From: Hyphomicrobium sp.
Lineage (GTDB): Bacteria; Pseudomonadota; Alphaproteobacteria; Rhizobiales; Hyphomicrobiaceae
DNA: 64,000 nucleotides
NCBI RefSeq assembly: GCF_003987855.1
Contig: NZ_RXIZ01000007.1
Span: forward strand, 1-64,000
Reading direction: 5' to 3'
Of the stretch, positions 8,576 through 16,490 are shown piece by piece. The notes below the pieces were generated by a model that saw only the letters and a program-made list of their open reading frames with translations, had not been told where the DNA came from and made no database searches. Made by a program: the position numbers and the translations under genes. The first letter of the stretch is position 1. Each line of letters opens with the position of its first letter.

Positions 8576-8891
8576 TCTCCTGCGCCTGACGCAGTTTTTC
8601 TTCTTCGTATTGCACGAACCAACCGATCATGTTGCGCCACTGCGCCCCAACCATCTCGATCATCTCTGGCGGCATGTCTTTCTCGGCAGCCCGCGCTTTC
8701 ACCCGATCAATGACCTGCTGTATCCGCCACTGAACGACTGCGCCTTCGCGCGTCGTCATTTTCAGCTGCCAGGCCCGATCGACATAGCCGTAGCGCTCCG
8801 CGATGAGATCGACGAGCGCGTTATCGATGCGATCGATCTCACTGCGCACCTGGGACATGTCTGCGCATTCCCACGGACGTTTTGGGTCCAT
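8541..8891 (-). CDS. Chorismate mutase-like (AroQ/PchB-type) protein
   Basis: A 116-residue all-helical AroQ-fold protein. The first helix SEIDRIDNALVDLIAERYGYVDRAWQLK carries the spaced Arg and Lys residues that bind the carboxylates of chorismate in AroQ and PchB enzymes. The later helices (QQVIDRVKARAAEKDMPPEMIEMV and NMIGWFVQYEE) look closer to isochorismate-pyruvate lyase PchB than to the chorismate mutase domain of PheA. It may therefore act on chorismate or isochorismate, and specificity is unresolved. It follows gatA by six bases and overlaps the next gene, so it belongs to the gat operon. No other siderophore or aromatic amino acid gene is nearby. Confidence 0.85.
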   Translation of the reverse strand: MDPKRPWECADMSQVRSEIDRIDNALVDLIAERYGYVDRAWQLKMTTREGAVVQWRIQQVIDRVKARAAEKDMPPEMIEMVGAQWRNMIGWFVQYEEEKLRQAQESVEKPGASGGS

Positions 8892-8897
8892 GATCTT

Positions 8898-10397
8898 CTA
8901 ACCCTTCATCCACCATGCATCCGGCACTGGAAAACGGCCAGCCGCATCTTCAATGACCTGAGCGGTCCGGAACAATGTTTCTTCATCGAACGGCTTGCCG
9001 ATAAGCTGCAGGCCGAGCGGCGTACCCTGCGACGACAGGCCGGCGGGAACGGACATCCCCGGCAAGCCCGCCATATTCACCGTGACGGTAAATATGTCCT
9101 CAAGATACATCGCCAGCGGGTCACCCGACTTCTCCCCAAACGCGAAGGCCGGCGACGGCGTGGTCGGCGTCAGCACAACATCAACGCTGTTCCACGCTTC
9201 GTCGAAATCGCGCTTGATGAGAGTGCGGACCTTTTGAGCCTTTAGATAATAGGCATCGTAATAGCCGGCCGAGAGAACGTACGTACCGATGAGAATACGA
9301 CGTCGCACTTCTTTGCCGAAGCCCGCCGCACGGGTGTTTTCATAGGTGTCGATCAGGTCGTCGCCGTTGACGCGCAGGCCATAACGCATTCCGTCGTAAC
9401 GTGCGAGGTTCGATGAACACTCGGCAGGCGCGACGATGTAGTAGGCTGGAAGCGCGTACTTCGTATGCGGCAGCGAAATTTCGTGGATCGTTGCGCCGGC
9501 TGCTTTCAGCCACGAGATGCCGTCGTCCCAGAGCTTCTGAATTTCCGCGGACATGCCGTCGACGCGATATTCTTTCGGGATACCGACGCGCAGCCCTTTT
9601 ACACCCTTCGAAAGAGCTGCCTCGTAATCCGGAACAGGCGCATCGACGGATGTCGTGTCCTTTGGATCGTGGCTCGCCATCGCTTTCAGCATCATCGCGC
9701 TGTCGCGAACCGTTTTCGTTATCGGCCCGGCCTGATCGAGGGACGATGCGAAGGCAACGATCCCCCAGCGCGAGCAGCGCCCATAGGTGGGCTTGATGCC
9801 GACCGTACCGGTCAAAGCTGCGGGCTGTCGGATCGACCCACCCGTGTCGGTTGCCGTCGCCGCTAGGCAAAGATGAGCTGCGACCGCTGCGGACGATCCG
9901 CCTGATGAGCCCCCGGGAACGAGTTTGTCGGTGGTGATCTTGCCATCAGGCCCTTTGCGGCGCCACGGACTGACCACGTTTCCGAAAGCGCTCGTCTCAT
10001 TCGAGGAGCCCATCGCGAATTCGTCGTTGTTGAGCTTGCCGAGCATGATCGCGCCGGCATCCCACAAATTCTGCCCCACGGTCGATTCATACGGCGGCTT
10101 GAAATCGCCCAGGATCTTCGAGCATGCCGTTGTCCTGATGCCGTTGGTGCAGAAGAGATCCTTGTTGCCAATCGGCAGACCTTCCAGCGGACGCGCCTTG
10201 CCTTCCCCGATCCGCTGGTCACTCGCCTTCGCCTGCGCCCGCGCGTGCTCGGGAGTTGAGAGAACGAAGGCGTTGAGAGCGCTATTGCCCTTCTCGATCG
10301 AGGCGATGAAAGCGTCCGTGAGCTCCAGCGCCGAGAAAGACTTCTTCTTGAGCCCGTCCCGCGCCTCAGCCATGGTGAGTTTGGTAAGATCAGTCAC
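8898..10397 (-). CDS. gatA: Asp-tRNA(Asn)/Glu-tRNA(Gln) amidotransferase subunit A
   Basis: A 499-residue amidase-signature enzyme that hydrolyses glutamine to supply ammonia to GatB in the cytosolic GatCAB complex. The Ser-cisSer-Lys triad is in place: Lys79 in GNKDLF, Ser164 in the PGGSSGGSS loop and Ser188 in [10 protein letters not shown]; the 24-residue spacing between the two serines matches the family. The Ala/Gly-rich amidase core and C-terminal [11 protein letters not shown] segment are normal. Its start lies eight bases inside the end of the upstream secreted-protein gene, so translation is coupled. Confidence 0.98.
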   Translation of the reverse strand: MTDLTKLTMAEARDGLKKKSFSALELTDAFIASIEKGNSALNAFVLSTPEHARAQAKASDQRIGEGKARPLEGLPIGNKDLFCTNGIRTTACSKILGDFKPPYESTVGQNLWDAGAIMLGKLNNDEFAMGSSNETSAFGNVVSPWRRKGPDGKITTDKLVPGGSSGGSSAAVAAHLCLAATATDTGGSIRQPAALTGTVGIKPTYGRCSRWGIVAFASSLDQAGPITKTVRDSAMMLKAMASHDPKDTTSVDAPVPDYEAALSKGVKGLRVGIPKEYRVDGMSAEIQKLWDDGISWLKAAGATIHEISLPHTKYALPAYYIVAPAECSSNLARYDGMRYGLRVNGDDLIDTYENTRAAGFGKEVRRRILIGTYVLSAGYYDAYYLKAQKVRTLIKRDFDEAWNSVDVVLTPTTPSPAFAFGEKSGDPLAMYLEDIFTVTVNMAGLPGMSVPAGLSSQGTPLGLQLIGKPFDEETLFRTAQVIEDAAGRFPVPDAWWMKG

Positions 10398-10815
10398 CGC
10401 TCGACTTTCCCTTCAGTCCTTTGCAGCGCTCGTAGACCAGCGCTTCTGTTCCGCTCTTGACCTCGATCCTATCGGCATCGAGGCGCGTGAACCGAACCGT
10501 TTGTTTGTACTCCTCGGCCCCTTCGGAGCATTGCATCTTGCCCTCGAATACATTGGGTCCCGCTTCGCCTAAGGATTCAAAATCACAACCACCTTCCCAG
10601 CTGCGCGTGCCTTCGCGGGTCAGCGTCAAAGGATAAGTCGAGATGTTGGGCGCCGCCTTACCCGCTTCGATGTCTTCAAGCTTCTTGCATCCCGTTGTCG
10701 GCGAGTAGGTTCCGTCGCCGATGAATGGAGCGTCGAGCTTTCTTTCTTCCGCACGAGCGGCGCTCGAAACCAGCATCAATGCCGCCGCCGCGAATAAGGC
10801 GTTGTGCATACTCAC
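10390..10815 (-). CDS. Secreted protein between gatC and gatA, function unknown
   Basis: A 141-residue protein with a clear signal peptide ([19 protein letters not shown], cleavage expected after ARA), so the mature part of about 118 residues is periplasmic. Four cysteines (TGCKK, GGCDFE, MQCSE, ERCKG) could form two disulfides. The mature part looks like a small beta-rich domain; no family recognised. It overlaps gatC by four bases (ATGA) and gatA by eight, so it is locked into the amidotransferase operon although the product works in another compartment. Confidence 0.8.
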   Translation of the reverse strand: MSMHNALFAAAALMLVSSAARAEERKLDAPFIGDGTYSPTTGCKKLEDIEAGKAAPNISTYPLTLTREGTRSWEGGCDFESLGEAGPNVFEGKMQCSEGAEEYKQTVRFTRLDADRIEVKSGTEALVYERCKGLKGKSSGD

Positions 10816-11099
10816 TCCACGACCTTGGGGACGACGAAGAAGTTGTCCTCGGACATAGGAGCATTCGCCGTAACTTGATCCGCGATCTCGCCATCTGTCA
10901 CGACGTCGTCCCGCATCTTGAGCTTTTGTTCGACAACCCGCGTCATCGGCTCGACCGCGGACGTATCGACGTCGTCGAGTTGCTTGACCCAGTCGAGAAT
11001 GCCGGAAAGCTCCTTTTCGAGGCCCTTCGCCTCTTCGTCGCTGACCTTGATCCGCGCAAGGCGCGCGATACGGCGAACGGTCGCTTCGTCGACCTGCAT
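10812..11099 (-). CDS. gatC: Asp-tRNA(Asn)/Glu-tRNA(Gln) amidotransferase subunit C
   Basis: A 95-residue small subunit that wraps around GatA and stabilises the GatCAB complex. The opening [18 protein letters not shown], the middle [19 protein letters not shown] and the C-terminal [13 protein letters not shown] are the family's conserved blocks. I use the ATG at 11099 because AAGGGA lies six bases before it; a TTG five codons upstream has no good ribosome site. First gene of the gat operon, divergent from ruvX across about 200 bases that should hold both promoters. Confidence 0.97.
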   Translation of the reverse strand: MQVDEATVRRIARLARIKVSDEEAKGLEKELSGILDWVKQLDDVDTSAVEPMTRVVEQKLKMRDDVVTDGEIADQVTANAPMSEDNFFVVPKVVE

Positions 11100-11301
11100 G
11101 GAAAGTCCCTTCAAGACCTATGGGATTGCGCCGTTCTCATAGCCGGGCCAGCCCCCTTATTGCAACCAGCCGTGGCATTAGGCGGCCGTCTTGTCCCGGA
11201 ATAGGCTAGTGAGCGCCCCCACGCCTCCGCGATGCCAATTTGTCGCCGAAGCTGCTAGAGCGAACCCTTCACCATCCAAACGGCCAAGCTCAGGTCCCCG
11301 A

Positions 11302-11802
11302 GTGACAATTACGCCCCCTCCCACCGCCCAAGGTCTGACCACAGAAGACCAGGCCCAATTTCGGCTCGCAGTCGGACCATCCGGCCGACTGATCGGTATC
11401 GACGCCGGTACGAAGACGCTTGGCCTCGCCCTGTCCGACGTGCGGCGAACAATTGCTTCTCCGCTCGAAACTATCCGCAGGACGAAGTTCACAGCGGACG
11501 CGATGCGGTTATTTGCCATTGCTGCCGAGCACGAGGTGGCCGGCCTTATTCTCGGCCTGCCGCGAAATCTCGACGGCACGGAAGGGCCACGCGCTCAGGC
11601 CACACGCGCTCTCGCCCGAAATTTCAATAAGATGTCGCCGCTGCCCGTGCTGCTCTGGGACGAACGTCTGACGACTGCGGAGGCGGAGCGCATGCTGATC
11701 GCGGCCGATCAGAGCCGGAAGCGACGGGCCGAGGTCATCGACAAGCTCGCTGCCACAATCATTCTGCAGAGCGCACTCGACCGGCTCAACCAAGCTACCT
11801 AA
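11302..11802 (+). CDS. ruvX: Putative pre-16S rRNA nuclease / Holliday junction resolvase-like YqgF
   Basis: A 166-residue RNase H-fold nuclease of the YqgF/RuvX family, known for maturing the 5' end of 16S rRNA and proposed as a resolvase. Conserved motifs are GRLIGIDAGTKTLGLALSD (first catalytic Asp), LILGLPRNLDGTEGPRA, LLWDERLTTAEAERML (second acid) and KLAATIILQSALD (C-terminal acid region, DKLAA). The frame is open further upstream, but the extra residues are Pro/Ser/Arg-rich, so I chose the GTG at 11302; even this leaves an N-terminal extension of about 28 residues compared with E. coli. It is transcribed away from gatC. Confidence 0.92.
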   Translation: MTITPPPTAQGLTTEDQAQFRLAVGPSGRLIGIDAGTKTLGLALSDVRRTIASPLETIRRTKFTADAMRLFAIAAEHEVAGLILGLPRNLDGTEGPRAQATRALARNFNKMSPLPVLLWDERLTTAEAERMLIAADQSRKRRAEVIDKLAATIILQSALDRLNQAT

Positions 11803-11926
11803 TTCGGGTTCAGCCATTATTGAGCAGCAGAGACAGTGGCATTTCAGGCTCCATTAAGGGCTTTGCTATTGATGTCAGCTCGCAAGCTTGCGGGTTCCAA
11901 AGACTCCCCCTATAGAAACGCCTTTA

Positions 11927-12901
11927 ATGACAACGAAATCGAACTCGAACGCGCTGAAGATTTTTCCGCGCCGCCATTTGCTGACCTGCGATGGTCTGTC
12001 GGCAAATGAGATTAATTTTCTGCTCGATCTGGCGGACCGGAACGCGGATCACATTCGTAACAACGGCAGAAAGCGTGAAGTCCTCGCAGGCCGCACGATT
12101 ATCAATCTTTTCTTTGAATCATCAACGAGGACGCAATCCTCTTTCGAGATGGCGGGGAAGCGACTGAGCGCCGACGTTATGAACATGAACGTGGCGACCT
12201 CGTCGGTGACGAAAGGGGAAACCCTAATCGACACTGCCGTCACTCTGAACGCCATGCGGCCCGACATCATCGTGGTACGTCATCACGCGGCAGGTGCAGT
12301 AGAACTGCTTTCTCAGAAAGTCGACTGCTCGGTCATCAACGCCGGCGATGGCGCGCACCAGCATCCGACACAGGCCCTCCTCGATGCATTGACGATCCGC
12401 CGGGCAAAAGGCCGGATCGCAGGCCTGACCGTGGCTATTTGCGGCGACATCCTGCACTCTCGAGTGGCCCGTTCTAACATTAACGTTCTAAACGCGCTCG
12501 GCGCCCGCGTGCGCATCATTGCGCCGACGACACTCTTACCTCCATCCCCGGACCGCCTCGGTTGCGAAGTGTTCACCGATATGTGGAAAGGGATCGAAGG
12601 CGTCGACATCGTCATGATGTTGCGACTCCAGCGCGAGCGCATGGATGCATCGTACGTGCCGTCGATCCGGGAATTCTTTCACTTCTTCGGGCTCGATCAG
12701 GAAAAGCTCGCTCGCGCCAAGCCGGATGCGCTCGTCATGCATCCAGGCCCCATGAACCGCGGGGTCGAAATAGCCTCGACCGTCGCCGATCACTCCCGGA
12801 GTGTCATCCGTGAACAGGTTGAAATGGGCGTGGCGGTACGGATGGCCGTTCTCGAAGCCTTGGCCGCGCACCTTCCCGGCTTCGCGGAGGACGCGCCATG
12901 A
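11927..12901 (+). CDS. pyrB: Aspartate carbamoyltransferase catalytic chain
   Basis: A 324-residue enzyme that joins carbamoyl phosphate and aspartate in pyrimidine synthesis. The carbamoyl-phosphate motif [13 protein letters not shown] is intact, as are the 80s loop [25 protein letters not shown], the aspartate-domain region [11 protein letters not shown] and the [12 protein letters not shown] loop. No pyrI regulatory gene is present; instead the gene overlaps a dihydroorotase-like gene by four bases. This arrangement and the short N-terminal extension resemble class A ATCases, which work in complex with a DHOase homologue. I use the ATG at 11927; the frame stays open 13 codons further. Confidence 0.97.
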   Translation: MTTKSNSNALKIFPRRHLLTCDGLSANEINFLLDLADRNADHIRNNGRKREVLAGRTIINLFFESSTRTQSSFEMAGKRLSADVMNMNVATSSVTKGETLIDTAVTLNAMRPDIIVVRHHAAGAVELLSQKVDCSVINAGDGAHQHPTQALLDALTIRRAKGRIAGLTVAICGDILHSRVARSNINVLNALGARVRIIAPTTLLPPSPDRLGCEVFTDMWKGIEGVDIVMMLRLQRERMDASYVPSIREFFHFFGLDQEKLARAKPDALVMHPGPMNRGVEIASTVADHSRSVIREQVEMGVAVRMAVLEALAAHLPGFAEDAP

Positions 12902-14229
12902 GGAAGCCCATTGAAAAGCCGAAAAACGTCGGCCAGGAAACCGTTTTCATCAATGCGCGCCTCGTAGACCCCGCCTCCAACCGCGACGAACCCGGCGGGC
13001 TTCTGGTCAAGGACGGCATGATCGCCGATCTTGGTGGCCACCTCCGCCGCAATGCGCCGGACGGCGCGACCGTCATCGACTGCAAGGGAAATGTTCTCGC
13101 ACCAGGTCTGATCGACGCCCAGGTGTTCACAGGCGAACCCGGCTACGAGCACCGGGAGACACTCAAGACCGCGAGCCATGCTGCGGCGGCTGGCGGCGTG
13201 ACCACGATAGTCGTCATGCCCGACACCAATCCGGTTATCGATCAGGTCGCCCTCGTCGACTTCATCCAGCGCCGCGCCCGCGACAACGCCCTCGTCCACG
13301 TTCACACCATGGCAGCGATGACGAAGGGCCTTCAGGGCGAGGAGATGACCGAGATCGGTCTATTGAAACGTGCCGGCGCCATTGCTTTCGCCAACGGTAA
13401 GGCGAGCGTCGTCAACACCCGCGTGATGCGCAACGTTCTAAGTTACGCCAAGGACTTTAACGCTCTCGTCGTACATCACACGGAAGATCCTTATCTCTCC
13501 AACGGCGCGATGAACTCCGGTGAAGTCGCCGCGCGGCTCGGACTATCGGGCGTTTCCAAGATCGCCGAAACGATCGTACTCGAACGGGACGTACGGCTCG
13601 TCGCCATGACAGGCGGCCGCTACCACGCCGCCACCATCAGCTGCCTAGAGAGCCTTGAGGTTATTCGAGGCGCCAAAGCCAAGAAGCTGCCGGTGAGCTG
13701 CGGCGTATCGATCAACCACCTCACGCTCAACGAAAACGACATTGGTCCCTACCGGACCTTCTTCAAAGTGCGCCCGCCCTTGCGGCGCGAGGAAGATCGT
13801 GTCGCAATGGTCCAGGGCGTCGCAAACGGCGATATCGACATCATCGTTTCGAGCCACGATCCGCAGGATGCGGACACGAAACGCCGTCCGTTCGCCGAAG
13901 CCGCCGACGGCGCGGTGGGCATCGAGACGCTACTTTCGGCCGCGCTTCGGCTGGTGCACTCTGGAGATATTACTCTCTCGGCCATGCTGAGGGCTCTGAC
14001 GATCAACCCGGCGCGGCTTCTGGGTCTTCATTCCGGCCGCCTGGCCAAAGGGGCGATTGCCGACCTAGTGCTGTTCGATCCCGGCGAGCCGTGGGTCGTC
14101 AACAAGGACCTGCTGCGCTCGCGCTCCAAGAACACACCCTTCGATGAGGCCAAAATGCAAGGCCGTGTTCTCCGAACTGTCGTTGCCGGCCAGACTGTCT
14201 TTGAATACGCTGGCGTCGAGCGAACCTAG
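12898..14229 (+). CDS. pyrC: Dihydroorotase homologue lacking catalytic metal ligands (PyrC'/PyrX type)
   Basis: A 443-residue amidohydrolase-fold protein aligned end to end with type I dihydroorotases ([39 protein letters not shown]). The HxHxR zinc motif normally found here is changed: Gln75 and Phe77 replace the histidines and Gly79 replaces the Arg. The later His-His is Asn273-His274, and the catalytic Asp of the usual SDHAPH block is gone (VSSHDPQD). It is therefore probably not an active dihydroorotase but a structural partner of PyrB, as described for PyrC' in pseudomonads. A working dihydroorotase should be encoded elsewhere. It overlaps pyrB by four bases. Confidence 0.9.
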   Translation: MRKPIEKPKNVGQETVFINARLVDPASNRDEPGGLLVKDGMIADLGGHLRRNAPDGATVIDCKGNVLAPGLIDAQVFTGEPGYEHRETLKTASHAAAAGGVTTIVVMPDTNPVIDQVALVDFIQRRARDNALVHVHTMAAMTKGLQGEEMTEIGLLKRAGAIAFANGKASVVNTRVMRNVLSYAKDFNALVVHHTEDPYLSNGAMNSGEVAARLGLSGVSKIAETIVLERDVRLVAMTGGRYHAATISCLESLEVIRGAKAKKLPVSCGVSINHLTLNENDIGPYRTFFKVRPPLRREEDRVAMVQGVANGDIDIIVSSHDPQDADTKRRPFAEAADGAVGIETLLSAALRLVHSGDITLSAMLRALTINPARLLGLHSGRLAKGAIADLVLFDPGEPWVVNKDLLRSRSKNTPFDEAKMQGRVLRTVVAGQTVFEYAGVERT

Positions 14230-14274
14230 GCATTACCTCTCGGCGACGCCCATCGCCCTGCATGAGACTTTTCC

Positions 14275-14907
14275 ATGAGCTTGATGTCACCCTTGGCTCT
14301 GCTGACGGACGACGGCTCATGGCAAGCAATCGCGATAGCTGGCGTCGTCGGCTATCTGCTTGGCTCCATTCCCTTCGGGCTGCTACTGACGCGCGCCGCA
14401 GGGCTGGGAGATATCCGGGGCATTGGTTCCGGCAATATCGGCGCTACCAACGTCCTCCGCACGGGAAATAAAAAACTCGCCGCCGCGACCCTTCTTCTCG
14501 ATGCCGCGAAAGGCGCCGTCGCTGTACTGATTGCAAGGGCATGGCTCGGTGACACGGCTGCGCTCGTTGCCGGTCTCGCTGCCTTTCTTGGCCACATCTA
14601 CCCAGTCTGGCTCGGTTTCAAGGGAGGCAAAGGGGTCGCCACCTATCTCGGCGTCCTTATCGCGCTTGCGTGGCAGCTGGCGCTTCTTTTCGCGGTCCTG
14701 TGGCTTGGCGTTGCCAAACTCGGCAAGATTTCCTCTTTGGCAGCCATCGTCGCCACGATCGCCGTCCCCATAGCGGCGTGGTCGTTTGGAGATCGAACAC
14801 TCGCTTTGACCGTCACGCTGATGAGCATTGTCGTGCTGATCAAACACCGCGCCAACATCGAACGTCTGATGGCTGGGGAGGAGCCGAGGATTGGCTCCAA
14901 GACCTGA
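14275..14907 (+). CDS. plsY: Acyl-phosphate:glycerol-3-phosphate acyltransferase
   Basis: A 210-residue integral membrane enzyme that moves an acyl group from acyl phosphate to glycerol 3-phosphate, the first step of phospholipid synthesis. The family's conserved cytoplasmic loops are visible: [15 protein letters not shown] with [14 protein letters not shown] (loop 1), [20 protein letters not shown] (loop 2) and [22 protein letters not shown] (loop 3). Five hydrophobic segments lie between them. Its end overlaps the dprA start by 17 bases, so the two are coupled. Confidence 0.97.
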   Translation: MSLMSPLALLTDDGSWQAIAIAGVVGYLLGSIPFGLLLTRAAGLGDIRGIGSGNIGATNVLRTGNKKLAAATLLLDAAKGAVAVLIARAWLGDTAALVAGLAAFLGHIYPVWLGFKGGKGVATYLGVLIALAWQLALLFAVLWLGVAKLGKISSLAAIVATIAVPIAAWSFGDRTLALTVTLMSIVVLIKHRANIERLMAGEEPRIGSKT

Positions 14908-16081
14908 TCAAACCGAACTCTTCTCGGCGAAGCCTTCCCGCCTGGATCTGACCGACGAGGAGCGGCTGGCCTGCTTACGGCTGATCCGTTCTGAAAACGT
15001 CGGTCCGGTCACATTCCGCGATCTTGTCTCGTACTACGGCGGTGCCGCCAAAGCATTGGAGATACTGCCGACGCTGTCTGCCCGTGGCGGCTCGGGGCGA
15101 CCAATCCGCATCTGCCGGCAAAGCGATGCCGAACGCGAACTGGAAACGGCGCGGCGTTTGGGAGCCGTGCCTCTCTTCGCTGTCGAGCGCCAATATCCCG
15201 CGGTTCTCGCCGATATCGATGCGCCGCCTCCAATGATCTACGTGAAAGGCAATCAGGAGCTGCTGAGGCGTCCGGCCGTCGCGATCGTCGGCTCTCGGCA
15301 ATGCTCGGCGGCCGGGGTGCAACTCACCAAGCTATTTGCCACACAGCTGGCGGAAGCCGGATTTGTGATCGTATCCGGATTGGCGCGCGGCATCGATCGC
15401 GCGGCGCACGAGGCATCTTTCGCGGGCGGCACCGTGGCCGTGGTCGCCGGCGGCATCGACTGGGTCTATCCCCCGGAGCATGCCGAGCTTCAAGCGCGAA
15501 TCGGAGCGGAAGGTTGTCTCGTGTCAGAACGACCGCCCGGTCTTCAGCCTCGCGACAAGGATTTCCCTCGCCGCAACCGGATCATCGCAGGCTTGGTCTA
15601 CGGCGTAGTGGTGATCGAGGCTGCCGCGCGTTCGGGCACCTTGGTCACTGCACGCTACGCCAACGAGCTCGGCCGCGAAGTGTTCGGCGTCCCGGGCCAT
15701 CCCCTAGATCCTCGTGCCGAGGGCACCAATCGCCTGATCAAGCAGGGCGCGACGATGGTGACGGAGACGCAGGACATCCTCGACATTCTTCGTCCGATAC
15801 TTGGAATGGATGAGCGTCGTCTGGATTTTGCGGCAGCTCCGTCCCCCGCATCACTGCCCCACCCGGAAGCTTCCATCCAATCCCCGGCCGGCGAATTCGC
15901 CCCAGAGGATGTCCAAAGGGCCGTGCTTACGGCGTTGGGACCAGCACCTGTGGCTGTGGACGCGATCACTCGGCAAACTGGCCTCAACGCCAAGGCCGTC
16001 CAGATTGCACTGCTGGAGCTCGACCTCGCCGGTCGGATCGAACGCCAGGGTCAAAGCCTGGTCGCCCTGAAGCCGGCTTAG
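14891..16081 (+). CDS. dprA: DNA processing protein DprA
   Basis: A 396-residue protein that loads RecA on incoming single-stranded DNA in natural transformation, and is widely kept even in organisms not known to be competent. The Rossmann-like core is clear: [73 protein letters not shown] and [22 protein letters not shown]. An N-terminal helical SAM-like region (residues 20-60) and a C-terminal winged-helix (about 335-395, [15 protein letters not shown]) flank it, as in other alphaproteobacteria. It ends four bases into a convergent small gene. Confidence 0.96.
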   Translation: MAPRPDQTELFSAKPSRLDLTDEERLACLRLIRSENVGPVTFRDLVSYYGGAAKALEILPTLSARGGSGRPIRICRQSDAERELETARRLGAVPLFAVERQYPAVLADIDAPPPMIYVKGNQELLRRPAVAIVGSRQCSAAGVQLTKLFATQLAEAGFVIVSGLARGIDRAAHEASFAGGTVAVVAGGIDWVYPPEHAELQARIGAEGCLVSERPPGLQPRDKDFPRRNRIIAGLVYGVVVIEAAARSGTLVTARYANELGREVFGVPGHPLDPRAEGTNRLIKQGATMVTETQDILDILRPILGMDERRLDFAAAPSPASLPHPEASIQSPAGEFAPEDVQRAVLTALGPAPVAVDAITRQTGLNAKAVQIALLELDLAGRIERQGQSLVALKPA

Positions 16082-16269
16082 ACGCTTCGACGTTGAGCCT
16101 CGCGCATTGCTTCGGCATAAGAAATGGCCAGGAGACGAGACAACTTGCGGTAGCCCTCCCGCTGCGCCATCTGTTGCAGCTCGCCTAGGAGATCAGCGAG
16201 ATACTCAAGATGGTCCTGCTGACCGTCGGCCCCAGCTTCGTATTGATCTCGCTTCAATGAGTTTTCCAT
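16078..16269 (-). CDS. Conserved-looking 63-residue helical protein, function unknown
   Basis: A short, mostly helical, Gln/Leu/Glu-rich protein (HLEYLADLLGELQQMAQREG, KLSRLLAISYAEAMREAQRR). No signal peptide or cysteine. Two amphipathic helices suggest a small oligomeric or partner-binding protein. I use the ATG at 16269, which has GGGGG about ten bases upstream; the frame is open 44 codons further but that part is Cys-rich, atypical and unlikely to be coding. It is convergent with dprA, overlapping by four bases. Confidence 0.7.
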   Translation of the reverse strand: MENSLKRDQYEAGADGQQDHLEYLADLLGELQQMAQREGYRKLSRLLAISYAEAMREAQRRSV

Positions 16270-16295
16270 CGTGTCGCAGTCACCCCCACCAGCAA

Positions 16296-16424
16296 TCAAG
16301 GCATAAACGTAATCAACGCAACCAAAAGTAGCAATAGTTTGAGAACAACAATTTTTAAGAGAACAACCAGGGGGTTTGACAGCGCTGCGTCGATCAACCA
16401 TGTTCCCGGCCCGCCGGGCACCAC
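16296..16424 (-). CDS. Possible 42-residue single-span membrane peptide
   Basis: A GTG-started frame encodes a short hydrophilic head (VVPGGPGTWLIDAALSN) followed by an almost unbroken hydrophobic helix of about 24 residues rich in Leu and Val (PLVVLLKIVVLKLLLLLVAL) and the end ITFMP. The DNA under the helix is clearly more AT-rich than its neighbours. It ends 26 bases before the 63-residue gene on the same strand. No clear ribosome site; a TTG nearer the helix is an alternative start. Called only because the helix is hard to obtain by chance in such GC-rich DNA. Confidence 0.3.
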   Translation of the reverse strand: MVPGGPGTWLIDAALSNPLVVLLKIVVLKLLLLLVALITFMP

Positions 16425-16490
16425 CAGATTGAAGGCCGGCTTAATCCGCCGCAAATCGGGCCCTTCCCGGCGCAGGAGCGAAATCCCCAG

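Noticed and set aside
11885..11900. Palindrome CGCAAGCTTGCG upstream of pyrB
   Set aside because: Too short and without flanking features to be called an operator or terminator.
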